The notes beneath the pieces are model-generated. The model did not search any database. It was not told where the DNA came from and was given only the letters and a program-made list of their open reading frames with translations. A program made the position numbers and the translations under genes. A stretch of DNA of 64,000 bases from Riptortus pedestris (lineage: Eukaryota; Arthropoda; Insecta; Hemiptera; Alydidae), in assembly GCA_019009955.1 (NCBI GenBank), contig CM032231.1, positions 107,168,501 to 107,232,500 of the forward strand, given 5' to 3'. Below are positions 21,758 through 33,700 of the stretch, piece by piece; the first letter of the stretch is position 1; every line of letters begins with the position of its first letter.

Positions 21758-23476
21758 TGGTCTTACTAGTTGATCCATGTGAGCCATCTTCAAGAAACTC
21801 GAATCACTTTTCCTTGAGCATACCTGAATAACATATTCCTTTGGATTCATTTTTCATATTTTTGAACATTTGACTCTGATTCATTCAAAATGTTCTCAAC
21901 AAATAAATTCACTCATCAATAGAAGAGGTGCAACATAAAGCATGTTCTGATCCCTTATCAGCGCATCCATTCAAATACTTTTCTTAATGGCTATATATCT
22001 CAAAAGCATGTTCTTCTTTGTGAACTACAATGTTTTATTATCAACCATAAGTACGAATGAAATCATCCTTTGTATACTAAAAATGGTGCTTTGTTAAAGA
22101 AATTATTGAATCATATTTATATGTGTCTGGAGCCCTCTTTACTCAAGCTTAAAAGCCTTTTTTGATATACTTGTTCATGGTTAATGTTCTTCTCGAGAAC
22201 TTAAATCGTGTAAAAGATTGGTATGGATCCTTTGTTAAAATTTTCCCATCCTTGGCCTGGCTGAACTGTCCAAAGTGTTTCTTCAGTGTTATATGATTAA
22301 CTTCATTCCGTTGCTTCGTTTCCAAGCACTGCTCTCAATGTCGTTACTGAATTTTTGGATCTCTTTTTTTCAGGTTATCTAAATTTTGGGATTGTCAGAT
22401 TCCGGGAATGAGAAACAAGAAGTGAAAAAGAGTTCATATTTCCCTAAATGTGTGCCAGCCAGCATCTCAGATGATATGATTTTAATTTTTCAATGAGTTC
22501 ATTATATCATGTGGGAAGAATGCTATTGCACAGTCGTGAAACTTAAAATTATAGTCTGTAGGTACCAGGTCACTAAATTAACCATTATCATATGCGAGGA
22601 TCGCCCTTGACAGGTTACGTCTGAATGTTTATAGCGAAGAACTTGAGGATCAAATTAAATTAAGACGTTATAACCGCATAGAAGTGCGAAATGAACACCT
22701 CATTTCATCCCACGTACAGCAGTTTTTGAACAGATCTTAGTCGTGGGCTGTTGAACAAGATTTTTTTTATTTTATTTTTTGGTATTTAATATGCGTCACC
22801 ATGCCCCAGACCCATTCGCCTTCGACATAGGAGAAATCAAAATAGAAAAATCTCAGCCAATTATGAAAAAGGAAGAAAAGAAAATGAGCTCTTTTGTATG
22901 TAGCCAGGCCATAAAAATCCCGCCAACAGTAATGAATACATTAGGATCTATAATGATTTGTTGGGTGTCAAAAGAAATTATTCCTTCTGACACGTAATTA
23001 GTTGTACCAATCTAAATGTATAATGAGGAGGAAACCGCATACCATAACGAAAACTTTTATAGCCCCTTGTACACTTGTTCTCTTTTAACAAATGTACATG
23101 CATAAAGATATTTGAGTGTGTGTGTGTGTGGGAGTGCGCGCGCGTTAATAATAAAAAAACCTGAATTTTTAAACAATCCTATGCCTACAAAAAACTGGCT
23201 GTCCGTCCCCAAATAAACATTTTTCCACGACCACTCAGATTTACAAGATACAACATACTGGTTACTATACCGTAGATTTAATATATGAGAGTAATTGATT
23301 CTAAAAATAGCAATAGGCTTCTTTTCGGCTGGGATTTCTAGTATGACATTTAGTGGGTTTTGGGATAATATTGTTATGAAGAATCACAATAATTATTTAG
23401 TTAATTATTTCCATTGCGAACTCATATATTTTTAATTTAAATTTCTAGACGCATCATATTTTCAAAAATGCTATGT
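21758..23476. other. AT-rich intron stretch, nothing recognised
   Basis: The + strand ORF at 22779-22997 has no recognisable domain. A short (GT)n(GC)n run lies at 23117-23146. No repeat-family copy was seen. Confidence 0.35.
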
Positions 23477-23588
23477 TATTTGTTAACGTTCACTTTGTGG
23501 TACATTGAGACGGGTTACTATAGGTTACCACCCTTTTCTATCCAAGGTGGGACCAACGATTTTATTAAATGAATTCCTATTACCCCAT
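23477..23588 (-). mobile_element. SINE fragment (3' half only)
   Basis: Reverse-strand match to the SINE tail side: TTAACGTTCACTTTGTGG, GAGACGGGTTACTATAGG, CACCCTTTTCTATCC and AAATGAATTCCTATTACCCC. The tRNA-like head is absent, so it is a 5'-truncated or decayed copy. Confidence 0.7.
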
Positions 23589-24126
23589 ATTTACAAATAT
23601 TTAAAAAAAATAATAAAACACTTCTGAGTTATTATTTGTTTTAGTTGTTTTCTAGCTTCCATGTGTAATGAAAAAAGTTGTTCGAATGAATGGTTATTTC
23701 TTATCCGATGAGAAAAGAAATCATTCGTTAGTTGAAGTTCCGATTATTCATTATCCTATTGTTGACCACTATTTCTATAAAACTTGAAAAACATTGATTT
23801 GTTAAAACTTAATTTTAAATGGATGAAACCCTGTTTTTTAATTAATTTAAAGTACTGTAGAGTGTTTCGACAACTAAAGGCAATATTACCAGCATTTTTT
23901 TTTAAACTAAGTTTTTAAAATGTAGATCCCCTCTACTGTTTCTAACAATTAAGATAGAAATTTACAAATATTATAATTAATAGCTCAATTTATATTTAGT
24001 TTGGTTGATAATATATTTACATTTGTTTTAGTAATATACAATGCTTTTGAACATATAAAAAATATTTGAATAATGCATAACAACATATAAGCAATACTGT
24101 AAAAAACAATAATAATTGACATACCA

Positions 24127-24710
24127 TAAAAGTCTCCTACGCAGGAACTGCGTTAATATAGCAGATTTCCCACGTATGTCACGTATTTATATTAAAACGT
24201 AAAAGTTCAATGGGAACAATATTTGGTATTTATGCTTCAAATAATGTGTTTCATAATATAACAGCTTATTGTTAATATGACATGAGTAGGAGTGGGAGGT
24301 TTCTCAAGGGCGAAAACTAAAAAAATGAATATATCTCGGTTAGTAATCAAGATAGTGAAACAACACTTATAGGACATTTAATTCTCAATAAGATTGGTGC
24401 TATATAGTCGTTCAATTCGAAGCATAATAACAGAGATATTAAGAATTTTCGAAATCCCCCTCAAACCCTCCTCTCTCACTGGTCCGATTTCAGCCATTAG
24501 CGAACTTTAGATTTACATAAAACTTTTAAATATCGAGTTTGGTCACGGTCAAACAAAAATTGCGACCGCTAGAGTGTTAACAGAGACACACACACACATA
24601 TATGTATATAGTTTTGAACGAACCTTATTCTCACATTTGAGGACATTTTTTGAAAATCGCGTCATGAGTACAACCTCAATAGCTGATTTCCATTAAGGGA
24701 AATCCCTTAA
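24127..24710 (+). mobile_element. DINE-like element, copy 7, with CA instead of AT tract
   Basis: 5' end AAAAGTCTCCTACGCAGG, subterminal repeat TAGCAGATTTCCC and core GCGACCGCTAGAGTGTTAACAG. The internal microsatellite is (CA)n followed by TATGTATATA (24586-24611). The 3' block has lost about 30 bases around the GGTAGGATCGATGG segment. It ends AGCTGATTTCCATTAAGGG then AAATCCCTTAA. Confidence 0.8.
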
Positions 24711-24775
24711 ATTTCAAGTGGTGACAGAAATCTTCTTATTACAGCTATATACTTACGACTGTAACCTCGAACTCC

Positions 24776-24832
24776 TCCCAAGGTGGCAACCTGTAGATAG
24801 ACCGTCTCGATTAGCTCTGATTGGACATAAAA
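24776..24832 (+). mobile_element. SINE fragment
   Basis: CCCAAGGTGGCAACCTGTAG, ATAGACCGTCTCGATTAGC and GACATAAAAAG match the 3' body of the SINE family. The head is missing. It lies 66 bp downstream of DINE-like copy 7. Confidence 0.5.
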
Positions 24833-25209
24833 AGATATGTACGTTCAGCCGATAATATAATGCCGTTGTTAAGAGTATATTGTATTTTATTTTTGCCTCC
24901 AAGTAGCCGATGCCCGTTGTTTATGCTCTGTGTACATTAATCCGATGTATGGGAGGGTCCACCGGTACCGGACTCACAAGCTAGGCGTGGTCCAAGGTCT
25001 CCACTCTAACATAAAGGTCAAATCTCTAATAAGTACATATAACATTACTTTATGTCTCTACACGACCAAGTCCCCAACTCTTCTCATTGTAACTCCCATT
25101 AACTGCCGATAAGAATTGAAACTTGTAAAATTACTATAAGTATATTTTTTAGTCTTTATTCATGGTTCAAAAAAAAAGTAAACACCTCCACTAGGTTTTT
25201 ACTTTTTAT

Positions 25210-25720
25210 TCCAGAACTAGCTTTCGAAGGCGCAGCTTCATCATCAGTGCTCTGTTAAAATAATAACCCACAAAACATATAGTCAATGATTTTTATAAAC
25301 TTAACGTTAGTAATTTAAAACCTTTAAATCTAAAAAAATAAACTCTACCCTATTTCCCCCAAAACGATGACTACATATAACTGTAAAAATACGAATCAAA
25401 TGCAGTAACTATTCCAAAAAATAAATTAACAATTAATGAAAAGTATTAAGAACTAAACACTTTTGTCTATAAATCGGCGATTTGCACTCAATATCCCTAT
25501 AATTATTTATTTTTGGAGAAAATAGGGTGGTATTTATTTTGTAGATTTATAGTATTTTTAATTATATGAGATTAATGTTTTCATAATAGTTCTGACTAAT
25601 AGTATTGTTAATTTTGTTAAAATCGTATTAATTATTATGAATAATGATAATGATATAAAAAGCATTGACTATATATTTTTCTATATTTTGTGAGTTATTA
25701 TTTTAACAGAGCAATCACTG
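25210..25720. repeat. Foldback element with two nested arm pairs
   Basis: Outer arms 25245-25296 and 25655-25720 (CAGTGCTCTGTTAAAATAAT and its complement, with a small insertion) and inner arms 25325-25358 and 25515-25549 (TAAATCTAAAAAAATAAACT and a diverged complement) make one large hairpin of about 475 bases. The left end carries module d in reverse: CATCATCAG at 25239 and CTTTCG at 25221, giving CTGATGATG, stem GAAG/CTTC, GAAAGC on the minus strand. Confidence 0.75.
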
Positions 25721-28620
25721 GCATAAAGAGTTACTTGTATTACAGCTATTGCATTTTTGATCTATCATGGATATACACATCGGCCTTCACCAGCCAGGAG
25801 ATCCAAGCTATTTTTTAGTTTATAACTTTGAATTATTAAAACCAAATTATTTTTTTTGTTATGGGAATCTATAATCTTAATCATATTTTAGTTTAAATTT
25901 ATAGGTGTGAACATAAATTCTCCAAGCGACAGAAATTAGTAGGGTTATTTTTGTATATCAACAATAATAACAGGTTTTCAGAATTCGATGAGAGCATATT
26001 TGATCAATTATAATTATATGTTGTCCAAATACCTATCGACCATAAAGTAGAACCACCATCATTTTAACATAAAAAAATATAAATGTATTCAGAGAACTCA
26101 GCAGTAACTCATTTCTCTGTGGACAATTTTGAGTTATACATTCAAATATCAATGTTCTTAAATTAAAAGATAACTTGATATCCCTAAATGGATCGTTCTA
26201 CGAATTTTAAATCAAGGTTCAATATTTTTGAGGTGACTGGATACTGACGAATATTTTAAACTAACTAGATATTCAATAACTGTGTTAATTGGTGCTTCCA
26301 TATTAGCAAACTAAGTAATTTTTCCGTTACTAAAAACACGTAATGTTCGGTTCTAATACGGAACTTTTTACACTGCATATGTAGGCATGCTTAATGTTGT
26401 TTATATAAAAAATGTATAAGAATTTAGATGCTTAACTACGTAATTTTATTTTCTTCTTTAATTGGAATTTTATTAGACAATCTTTTATAACAAAACGCTT
26501 TATAGACTTATTAAACTGGTCAATTTTAGCCAAGTGTGCTCACCATTTCAAAATCATGAGATCTCTTCGTGTTTACCCTTGAAAATCGGGTATTGAGGTT
26601 GTGCTCATGAAGATATTGTTGAAAATCTTGTTTAATGGACAACTCAATCATATTTAGACGATTAAAATATGGTGGTCTGTTTAAATTTCTGAGTGTGTGT
26701 GGGTGTATGTATGTATTTTTATATCGCTCAATGACCCTTCTGATGAATATAGCCCTATTTCCAAAGACCATAAAAGGCTGAAAAAATAAGGATACCACAC
26801 ACACAAACCAGCAAACACAAAAATATATAAATATCTTATTTTTCTCCTTATATATTTATGTGTGGTGAATATTTCTTTACCAAATACATAATTAAGAGTT
26901 TCATGTAGACTTAATGATCAAATACCGTTGGTCATCCGTTCAAAAATCGGATTTCAAAATCCTGTCCGTTATTACGATTCGGATGACAAAATATCATATA
27001 AATAATCTTGTTGAAAAAGTATATCCTACAAGTGCCCCTAATCGTATACATTTCCCTTCTAACTGGAATATTAACCTAATCTTCTGATTTTTGCGTTTTC
27101 GTCTTTTCTCACTTCTTCTCATGATATTTTATCGTAAATCTATTTCATTACTGAGCTCCTCATATCTCTTGAATTTCAAGTCTTGTGTATATATGATTCA
27201 TAGCAAGGAAGAAACAGGAGATGATAGAAGGGATTATAATTTGTTATCAGTAGGATGTGGAAAATTTGTTTACTTTTTGGATTTTTGTTTTTGAGACAAC
27301 ACATGTACTTTTTTTTACACGAAAGTTCTTATTTCCGTGGTCTTATTTAGATGGAGTGCACCACGTAGAGTGAGACGAGGAGAGTAAGTCATCCCTGTTG
27401 ACTTGATGTCACGCGCTTTGCATACTTAAGCGTTCCCATGGTATTTGACAAGAGAGGGTTGGAGGTCAGGACCTCACTATACCCGCTATCTCTAGCCATG
27501 ACCTTACCCGCTCCAAAGTCATCCACAGCCTCCTTTATAATAGACCTCTGTCTTCAGCTGACACCTACGCTATCAAATATATATATAAATGTGTATCTCC
27601 CCAACAAATCGCTATATCTTGGCGGGTCACTTTTCAAATAAAATACTTTTCTAAGACAGGTAATGTGTTATCTATTGTTATGAATTTTAATTTCCTCAGA
27701 ATAATCGTTTTTCCTCCTTTGGGATCGTATGATGTAACCTTCGTCCACGGTTGTTTCAGGCTGTCAGAAGAGATATCAGATCAATAAATGTCATAACAAA
27801 TATGGAATAGAATAGCCTTTATTTTGCCAGAAAGATCAAACCGAAATAATGAAATGTCATAATAGTAATATTCTTTAACAACTCACTTTTAAACATAATG
27901 CAGTTGCATACATACATACATACATGTTGAAACTCTATTGTTTCTGGCGATCCTCTTAAGGCACAGATCTCCCAAGGGGTAAATGGTCTAGGACTTTTGA
28001 ATTGGTTGCTTCTTCAGGAGAATGACTTGTCGGCCGCATATCCATCTTAATGTTCTGGAGTAATCCAGAGTAATACCTAGGTGCCTCCGAAAAGGGCGAT
28101 GCTCAGTACCGAAGGCCCAGATCACTTTTCACCCATTGTGTTGATGTGACACTAGTAATGACTCTCCTGTTGGGCATTTCTGATCACATCTTGAGCAATT
28201 GGCATTTGCAATATTTGTAAAATGTTGATCATATTTTAAAAATATTTTTTGAAATGAGAAACAACAAGAGACGGCGTATAGAATAAGAATATATTGTTTG
28301 TATATTGCTCTTCACTGTTATCTTGTATTTTTCTATTTAAAAATGGGTTTAGTATTCAGAATGAAGGCTAGCTCATCATATGCACAAGATGGTGAATGCG
28401 CAGATTAGAGTGATATGAGGGTACACTGGTCACCTATCTTTGTATTAAAAGACTCGACCTTTGAATTTTAAAGAAAATTAGAAATTTATATTATTTTTAT
28501 TACTGAAATATACTAGTAAATTTTAATTATACTTCTACGGAAACTAAGGCGTTAACTAGGTAGTCTTGGTATTAAAAATAACTTTGGCAAAGTAATGAAA
28601 ATATGATATTTTCTTAGATA
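25721..28620. other. Intron stretch before exon 2, nothing recognised
   Basis: Mostly AT-rich. 27340-27640 and 27940-28170 have more ordinary composition but no convincing reading frame. The reverse ORF at 26526-26804 (92 codons) has no recognisable domain. A CATA repeat lies at 27908-27924. Confidence 0.35.
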
Positions 28621-28679
28621 CCTTTCATGCTGTTAAAGTTCTTATTGAAAATTATAAATAATATTGTTGTTTGTTGCAG

Positions 28680-29672
28680 GTGGTGTTGGTGTTACTCTGG
28701 GGGGTGGACTGCCGTCCCGCAAGGCAAGACGTTCTGGCTGGAGAAGACTTCTTGGCCTTTTTCATGAGAAGCCACCGGCCCCGGAGTCAGCAGATCTTCT
28801 TCACCCCGACGACTACTACCCCGTCTTCCACAACGGTTGTGACGACTGAGGCAGCGACCGCCCTCACAGTCACTGAAACAGTGCCCACAACACTCGAAAC
28901 GGAGCCGCCTAGCGTCGTCTCGGTCAGAGTGAGCTCTTCCGTCAGGAAAGAGGCGGTCCACGAAGTGCCAAATGTCATAGCAGCAGCGCAGAGGAGCCAC
29001 TTCTCCGTGGAGTCGTCTGGCTACAGGGAAGAAGGCGGAGACAAGAGAGTGCTCGATGACTCGATAGCTGAAGCTACTCAAGACTTCCAATCCGCACACG
29101 AAGAAGTCAAAGAAGAAGAGAAGAAACCCTACGCAGAAGCTCTCACACTTGAAGAGTCAGGAATAGGTTACGAAACTAGAGTTTCAAGTGAGACTTCACA
29201 AAGTAGAGTTTACTTTAGTCAACCGAAACCCGTAAGCGAATCCGTTGTTGTCCAGACGTCAGAAACTAGGAAATTTCAACCTCAAGTTATAGTCAGTCAA
29301 ACCAGAGAAGAGCGAAAACTTGTACCTCAAATTGACGAAAATAGAGAGCAAAGGAAATTCGATCCTCAACAAATCAATAGACCTAGGGAAGAAAGGCAGT
29401 ACGTGACGCAAAACCCGACTGCCAGCCAACCTCCGCACTACGAATCACAGAGCCAACCAGTTCATCAAGAACAACCGGAGAGAAACTACGAAACGCCTTC
29501 TCCACAACAACGAAGTGCTGAAAGGAATTACGAACAACAGGAAGAAAATTATGAAGTTGATGAAGCTATATCGGTCATGACCAATGGAAGAGCACACGGT
29601 GTACAAACTGAAGGGCCGCCAACAAGCAAGTTCGGATTTGTCCAAGAAGGAAGGAACTACAGAAAATACAGA
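28680..29672 (+). CDS. Cuticular protein, exon 2 (secretory core and low-complexity region)
   Basis: 331 codons in one open frame between acceptor TTGTTGCAG (ends 28679) and donor AGA|GTAAGT (29673). Predicted order in the 385-residue protein: a signal-peptide core VVLVLLWGV; a Thr/Val/Ser-rich stretch, TPTTTTPSSTTVV, from about residue 45; an acidic middle; four R-x-x-RK-like repeats (TRKFQPQ, ERKLVPQ, QRKFDPQ, ERQYVTQ) about 13-16 residues apart; two ERNYE motifs; and the start of the chitin-binding region (KFGFVQEGRNYRKYR). The product should be secreted by epidermis into cuticle. Codon use and GC content are higher than in the surroundings. The frame extends 30 codons past the donor, but exon 3 continues the domain precisely. 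The 135-codon reverse ORF here is a shadow. Confidence 0.85.
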
Positions 29673-30375
29673 GTAAGTTATAGTAATAGAACCTTCATTT
29701 AACAAGTAAGGATCTGTCATAAAATTTCTCACAACTCAATTATTCTATAAGACCGTATAATTCAGTTATATTTGGGTTCACGCACGAAAATTAAGATTTA
29801 TTCATTACTGAAAATGCTTTTCACAAGATATTGAAAATTAGAACCTCAAACGTATTATTAATAGGAAATTACGGATTTCATTAATAGATAATTTCAGCTC
29901 TTTAACCATAAAGTCAAAATTTCATCTACAAGGGTAAACTGAAGAGATAATATTCTAATATTTAAATGCAATACGTTGGGAAAAAAATAGCATTCTGAAG
30001 TGAAAAGTGAAAAAATGTATAAATACGATTTCCTAAAAGAAGCTATGATGGAGATATACCGGTTTTACTTCCAGTATATGATAATGGTTATTTCACAGAT
30101 CTCCAACAATAACAATTTCAATAATATAAATAAATAATATTTAATAATCAAAAATTTGAGAAATTTTTATTTTGTTCTTCAAGATTTTAAAACAGTGTTA
30201 GTAAAAATTTAAAGGCAACTTGCGTACTAAGTAAATAAAAGCAAACCGAAACAGATTTCAGGTATTTCGTCGATATTTTTTTGAAGATATAAAACATATT
30301 TCAGTATTTAAAAAATTAATGAAAATTGAATATTAGAAAGAGAAAATTAAAAAAAAAGTTATAAATTAAAAAAAA

Positions 30376-30606
30376 GGGGGCTAAGGTTAGCCATATGAGT
30401 TAAAACGTTGCCTTTAAATCCCACATGGTAATCCAAGAGTGGCGAGTTCGATTCTTGCCTGGGCAAAGGAAATTATTTAGTGAAGAAATTCATTAAATAA
30501 CATCCTCCTCCCCTGGCTAGAAAAGGGTGGTAACCTGTAGATAACCCGTCCCAATTAGCCTGAGTTGCAAAAAGTGGACGTTAATAAATAATAATAATAA
30601 TAATAT
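30376..30606 (+). mobile_element. tRNA-Leu-like SINE, copy 5 (in intron 2)
   Basis: Head GGGGGCTAAGGTTAGCC, B box GAGTTCGATTCTTGCC, body CCCTGGCTAGAAAAGGG, tail GACGTTAATAAATAATAATAA. A full-length copy. No clear target duplication was found. Confidence 0.9.
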
Positions 30607-30660
30607 GAATTAAAAGACTTGTGGTGTTTATATGTAATTTATAAATATAATATATTTTCT

Positions 30661-30790
30661 CGGGTTAGCCATCTGAGTAAGTTGGTCTGGGCAACAACAA
30701 TTTATTTTGTGACTAATTCAATACATAAAATCCTTAGCCGCACCCAGGCTAGAAAATAGTTGCAACATGTAGATAATCCGTCTCAATTAA
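30661..30790 (+). mobile_element. SINE, internally deleted copy
   Basis: GGGTTAGCCATCTGAGTAAG runs directly into TCTGGGCAACAACAATTTAT, losing most of the tRNA-like part including the B box. The body ends GTAGATAATCCGTCTCAATT. It cannot be expressed from its own promoter. Confidence 0.7.
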
Positions 30791-31063
30791 AAAAAATGAT
30801 ATCAAGTAAAAGTATTGACTTCTTCAGTGTTGTTTTCAAGCAGGAGGGAGAACAGACGGACTAATATGTAGGGGCCGTCGTTTAATAAAATTTCTATCCT
30901 CTTTCGGTGTCTGAAATTCGTAAGGTTTTATTTAACAACATCCACCTGAGGTGATGTGGTCTCATTTATTTAGATTGGGTTAGCAATCTTGGACGTCTTA
31001 AATAATCTCTGGAAGTTGATCAATAGCAGATGAAGTATTAATTGAGGTATTTGTTTGTTCTAG

Positions 31064-31219
31064 GTTGAAGAAAAAACTCCGGACGGTTTCATCGTTGGTG
31101 AGTACGGCGTAGTGAGCCACGACGACGGTGGTGTGCGGGGAGTACGCTACACAGCTGACGGCAGTATTAACCCGAGACTAATCTACGAAGCTCTCGTCAA
31201 GTTCCTTTCCTTAAAGTGA
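31064..31219 (+). CDS. Cuticular protein, exon 3 (chitin-binding region and stop)
   Basis: 51 codons then TGA, in phase with exon 2. Reads VEEKTPDGFIVGEYGVVSHD, then DGGVRGVRYTADGSINPRLI and YEALVKFLSLK. The ED-x-G-like run, the G-x-x-RGVRYTADG core and following P match the shape of the Rebers-Riddiford (chitin_bind_4) domain of insect cuticular proteins (established family); assignment to a particular CPR subgroup or orthologue is not attempted. The stop codon lies inside AAAGTGAGT, which would also be a good splice donor; an alternative longer C-terminus is therefore possible. Confidence 0.88.
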   Translation, partial: VEEKTPDGFIVGEYGVVSHDDGGVRGVRYTADGSINPRLIYEALVKFLSLK

Positions 31220-31750
31220 GTTCCTAAAGAGGACGCCCGATCGACCGGAGGGGCGACGCTGGCCCTTGCCCCCCTGTCGCTCTCAAGGCGGTATCCTCAA
31301 AAGACACGGCGATAATTGGCGCACTCTCATGGCTGTTGACTACGATCAATCTAAGTCCACTGGACATCCCTATCTATATATATATATAAATATCTTAATG
31401 GAGTCTCGGCTCTGGTCTCGCTTTGAACATCGAAAGCATCGACTCGCCTCATGGCACCATTGGCAGGACCTCAATGCGACCCATGGGCGTTTCGACTACT
31501 TCACGGCGAGACCAAACTTCTCCAACCCCACGGAAAGACGATTCTCCGGGAGCTTTGGTAACTTAAAGTCCCGTAAGGTGCCCGAGGATCCATCGTTTCT
31601 GTCCTCTGGGTTCCTCATAGAGACAAACTTCCCGTCTCTTTACTTGCTCAATTTGTCAAAGTACTTAATAGCTGTCCCCTTTTATGATGTCATTAATGTA
31701 CATTTCTATTGTATCATACATTTTATAATAAAACTTAATAATATTTGCAT
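31220..31750 (+). other. 3' UTR of the cuticular gene
   Basis: Ordinary base composition persists to about 31680 and then drops to AT-rich, as at the end of a transcript. An open frame at 31266-31754 (162 codons) lies wholly here; it includes the AT-rich end and a TATA run read as YIYI, and it has no domain, so it is probably chance. Confidence 0.55.
31727..31732 (+). terminator. Polyadenylation signal AATAAA
   Basis: AATAAA about 510 bases after the stop codon, followed by a T-rich stretch from 31735. Further AATAAA hexamers occur at 31873 and 31880, so the exact cleavage site is uncertain. Confidence 0.5.
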
Positions 31751-32107
31751 TTAAATCAACTTGCAATATCTCTATATATTTATTTTCACAAAGACAACCC
31801 TTTCCATTAATATTATTTATTTATTATATAATACTTGTATATATTATATTACTTATTAATTCTTAAATAGCAATAAAATAAATTCAGAATACTCTTATTT
31901 TATGGGAATACCAATCTTTTTATGTAAAATGGACCTTAATTTTTAATGTCTTACAATACTGAAATAGAATTAGACCAGAGAGCCTTCTAAAGTCCAAAAA
32001 TTTAAACTTTACATTTACAGTTACTGATATTTCCATCATATAGCACCCAATGTTTTTAGACGATCCCTTTTAAGAAAAACAGCTATTCAGCTTGCACTCA
32101 TGTACTC
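31751..32107. other. AT-rich intergenic DNA
   Basis: Nothing recognised beyond extra AATAAA hexamers. Confidence 0.4.
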
Positions 32108-32510
32108 GACGCGAAATTCGATACATTTATTCAAATATCCATCAATCTTACATAGATGATGACCTTCGTTCAAAACTTCAATCTTTCTCTTATCGTTATC
32201 AAACTCGATATGTAAGCGGTTCATGTAAATCTAAGTATCCAGTTCATTAATGGCTGAAACCGAACCGGGGCAGGAATTTAGAATGTAGAGCCAATCATGT
32301 TAATCTGTTTATTTATTACAATGGTTGCCCTATAAATTTTTGCTACCTCAAATATTAAGCTTTCTTGTTTTCAATCTTCAAAAACCCCCACTTATACTCG
32401 TTTTTTTTTGTTGTTTTTTTTAGAAATATGTGAGATGAGATCATTAGTGTGCCATACCAGCACGTAGGAAATCTGCTTAGTTTACGCAGCCCCTGAGTGA
32501 GGAACTTTTT
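32108..32510 (-). mobile_element. DINE-like element, copy 8
   Basis: Reverse-strand copy. The right end has the 5' hairpin and subterminal repeat (GGAAATCTGCTTAGTTTACG, then CAGCCCCTGAGTGAGGAACTTTTT). The left part has AAATATCCATCAATC and ATCGTTATCAAACTCG. The AT tract and the 3' palindrome are missing. Confidence 0.78.
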
Positions 32511-33602
32511 GCCTTGTAACCTTGTTTTTAACAGTCACTGCTCTCATTTACTCATGCGTTCACGACTATCATTGCATATATCTTTCCAGACTTCAGGGTT
32601 ATGTTATATCTGTTTTAATAGGTATAATCATTTATTCCAGCTGTTACTTCATATCACGCCTACTTTTACAAGGAGACACGTTTTCAAATAGCAAAGCCGA
32701 CATTTCAGGGAATATCCCTGTAAAACGCAATATCGACTAAAATATAAATACTTTAATAAATAAGAAGCAATAAAATTAAAACTACTAAGTCAGAAAGAAA
32801 ACTTGATTAGCAATTACATTTACTCTTTCAAAATACGTACGCACAACACTTAAACCGAAAATTCCCTTTTGGTAAACACTGTAGGAAATTTGGAACCAAA
32901 TTATGCTAAGTTCTAATATACGAATGTTTCAGAAGTTATAAATAAATAAATACGGAGAGTCTAAAAAAGAAAGAGAGAAAAATACATTACTATGTACCTA
33001 CAAGTTAGGCCTGTCTTACCTTGAGAGTTTATTTATAACCGTTAATAAAGATTATTAAAAATTTCTACTGCTTTTAAATGCTGCATGGTCTCGGGAGGAA
33101 CAATTTTTGTCATATATTTGACATAATGTTTTTTTTGTATTCATAATCCACCTGAAAGAGAAGCATATACACATAATTCAGAAGAACAGTTTTACTGTGC
33201 TCGACTGTTCGAACTTGGAGGCAAAAGGGAATCCAGCACTTCTCATAAAATTATTTTAAATACCGAAATGAACTACTGAAATCAGATATACTTACCTCAT
33301 GAAAGCCAGGTTTTTAAAAATGAAGTGGCTTCTCTAATATTCTCTGGTCGACTTTGGTTTTCCATTTGCTGATGTTTACATAGGTAACACAACATCGATT
33401 ATCCATAAAATTAACCATACGAACATTAATGTAGACAACATGAATGTCAAAATAGCACTCAGCATTAAAGTTAATATGTAGGAGGTGTTAAACTCTTTTT
33501 ATTTCCACCCCGAAGGCTTTAATGCATCTTTTTAGGGGCAAGTGGTTAGCGTGAGAAAGGTACAAATGGGCATACTCCTCCATTCACAAAAATTGTTTAT
33601 TG
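32511..33602. other. AT-rich intergenic DNA, nothing recognised
   Basis: ORFs at 32497-32691 and 32522-32740 overlap the element end and have no domain. Confidence 0.4.
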
Positions 33603-33700
33603 CAGACAGAGTACTTTTGGGGCCTACCTCATCTTCAATGCTGTGACATATGTCATAGAGCACTGAACATGGGGCAGTTCGCCCCGAAAGTCCTCTACCT
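33603..33700. repeat. Imperfect foldback with CTGAACATG/GAAAG module
   Basis: Right arm on +: CTGAACATG at 33663, perfect stem GGGGC-AGTTC-GCCCC, GAAAG at 33686, TCCTCTACCTG. The left arm (33603-33645) is a diverged inverted copy: CATCTTCAATGC and CTTTTGGGGCC. The loop centre is TGACATATGTCAT, itself palindromic. Confidence 0.6.

Larger units (their letters stand above)
8061..28679 (+). other. Proposed intron 1, about 20.6 kb
   Basis: Donor CAG|GTGAGT at 8061; acceptor TTGTTGTTTGTTGCAG ending at 28679 with a good pyrimidine/T-rich run. It contains DINE-like copies 5, 6 and 7, one full SINE and two SINE fragments, three foldback structures, LINE relics, and one repeat-poor block at 20860-21480. 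If exon 1 is wrong, this would be intergenic sequence plus part of an intron. The acceptor is well supported. Confidence 0.45.
29673..31063 (+). other. Intron 2 of the cuticular gene
   Basis: Begins GTAAGT, ends TTTGTTTGTTCTAG, phase 0, 1,391 bases. It splits the chitin-binding domain and contains one complete SINE (30376-30606) and one internally deleted SINE (30661-30790), both in the gene's direction. 29750-30370 and 30800-31020 hold nothing recognisable. Confidence 0.82.

Noticed and set aside
28692..29099. 135-codon reverse ORF opposite exon 2
   Set aside because: Shadow of the GC-richer coding exon; its composition mirrors the forward Thr-rich codons.
31266..31754. 162-codon ORF just after the cuticular gene
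   Set aside because: It lies within the presumed 3' UTR, ends in AT-rich sequence and has no domain or signal.
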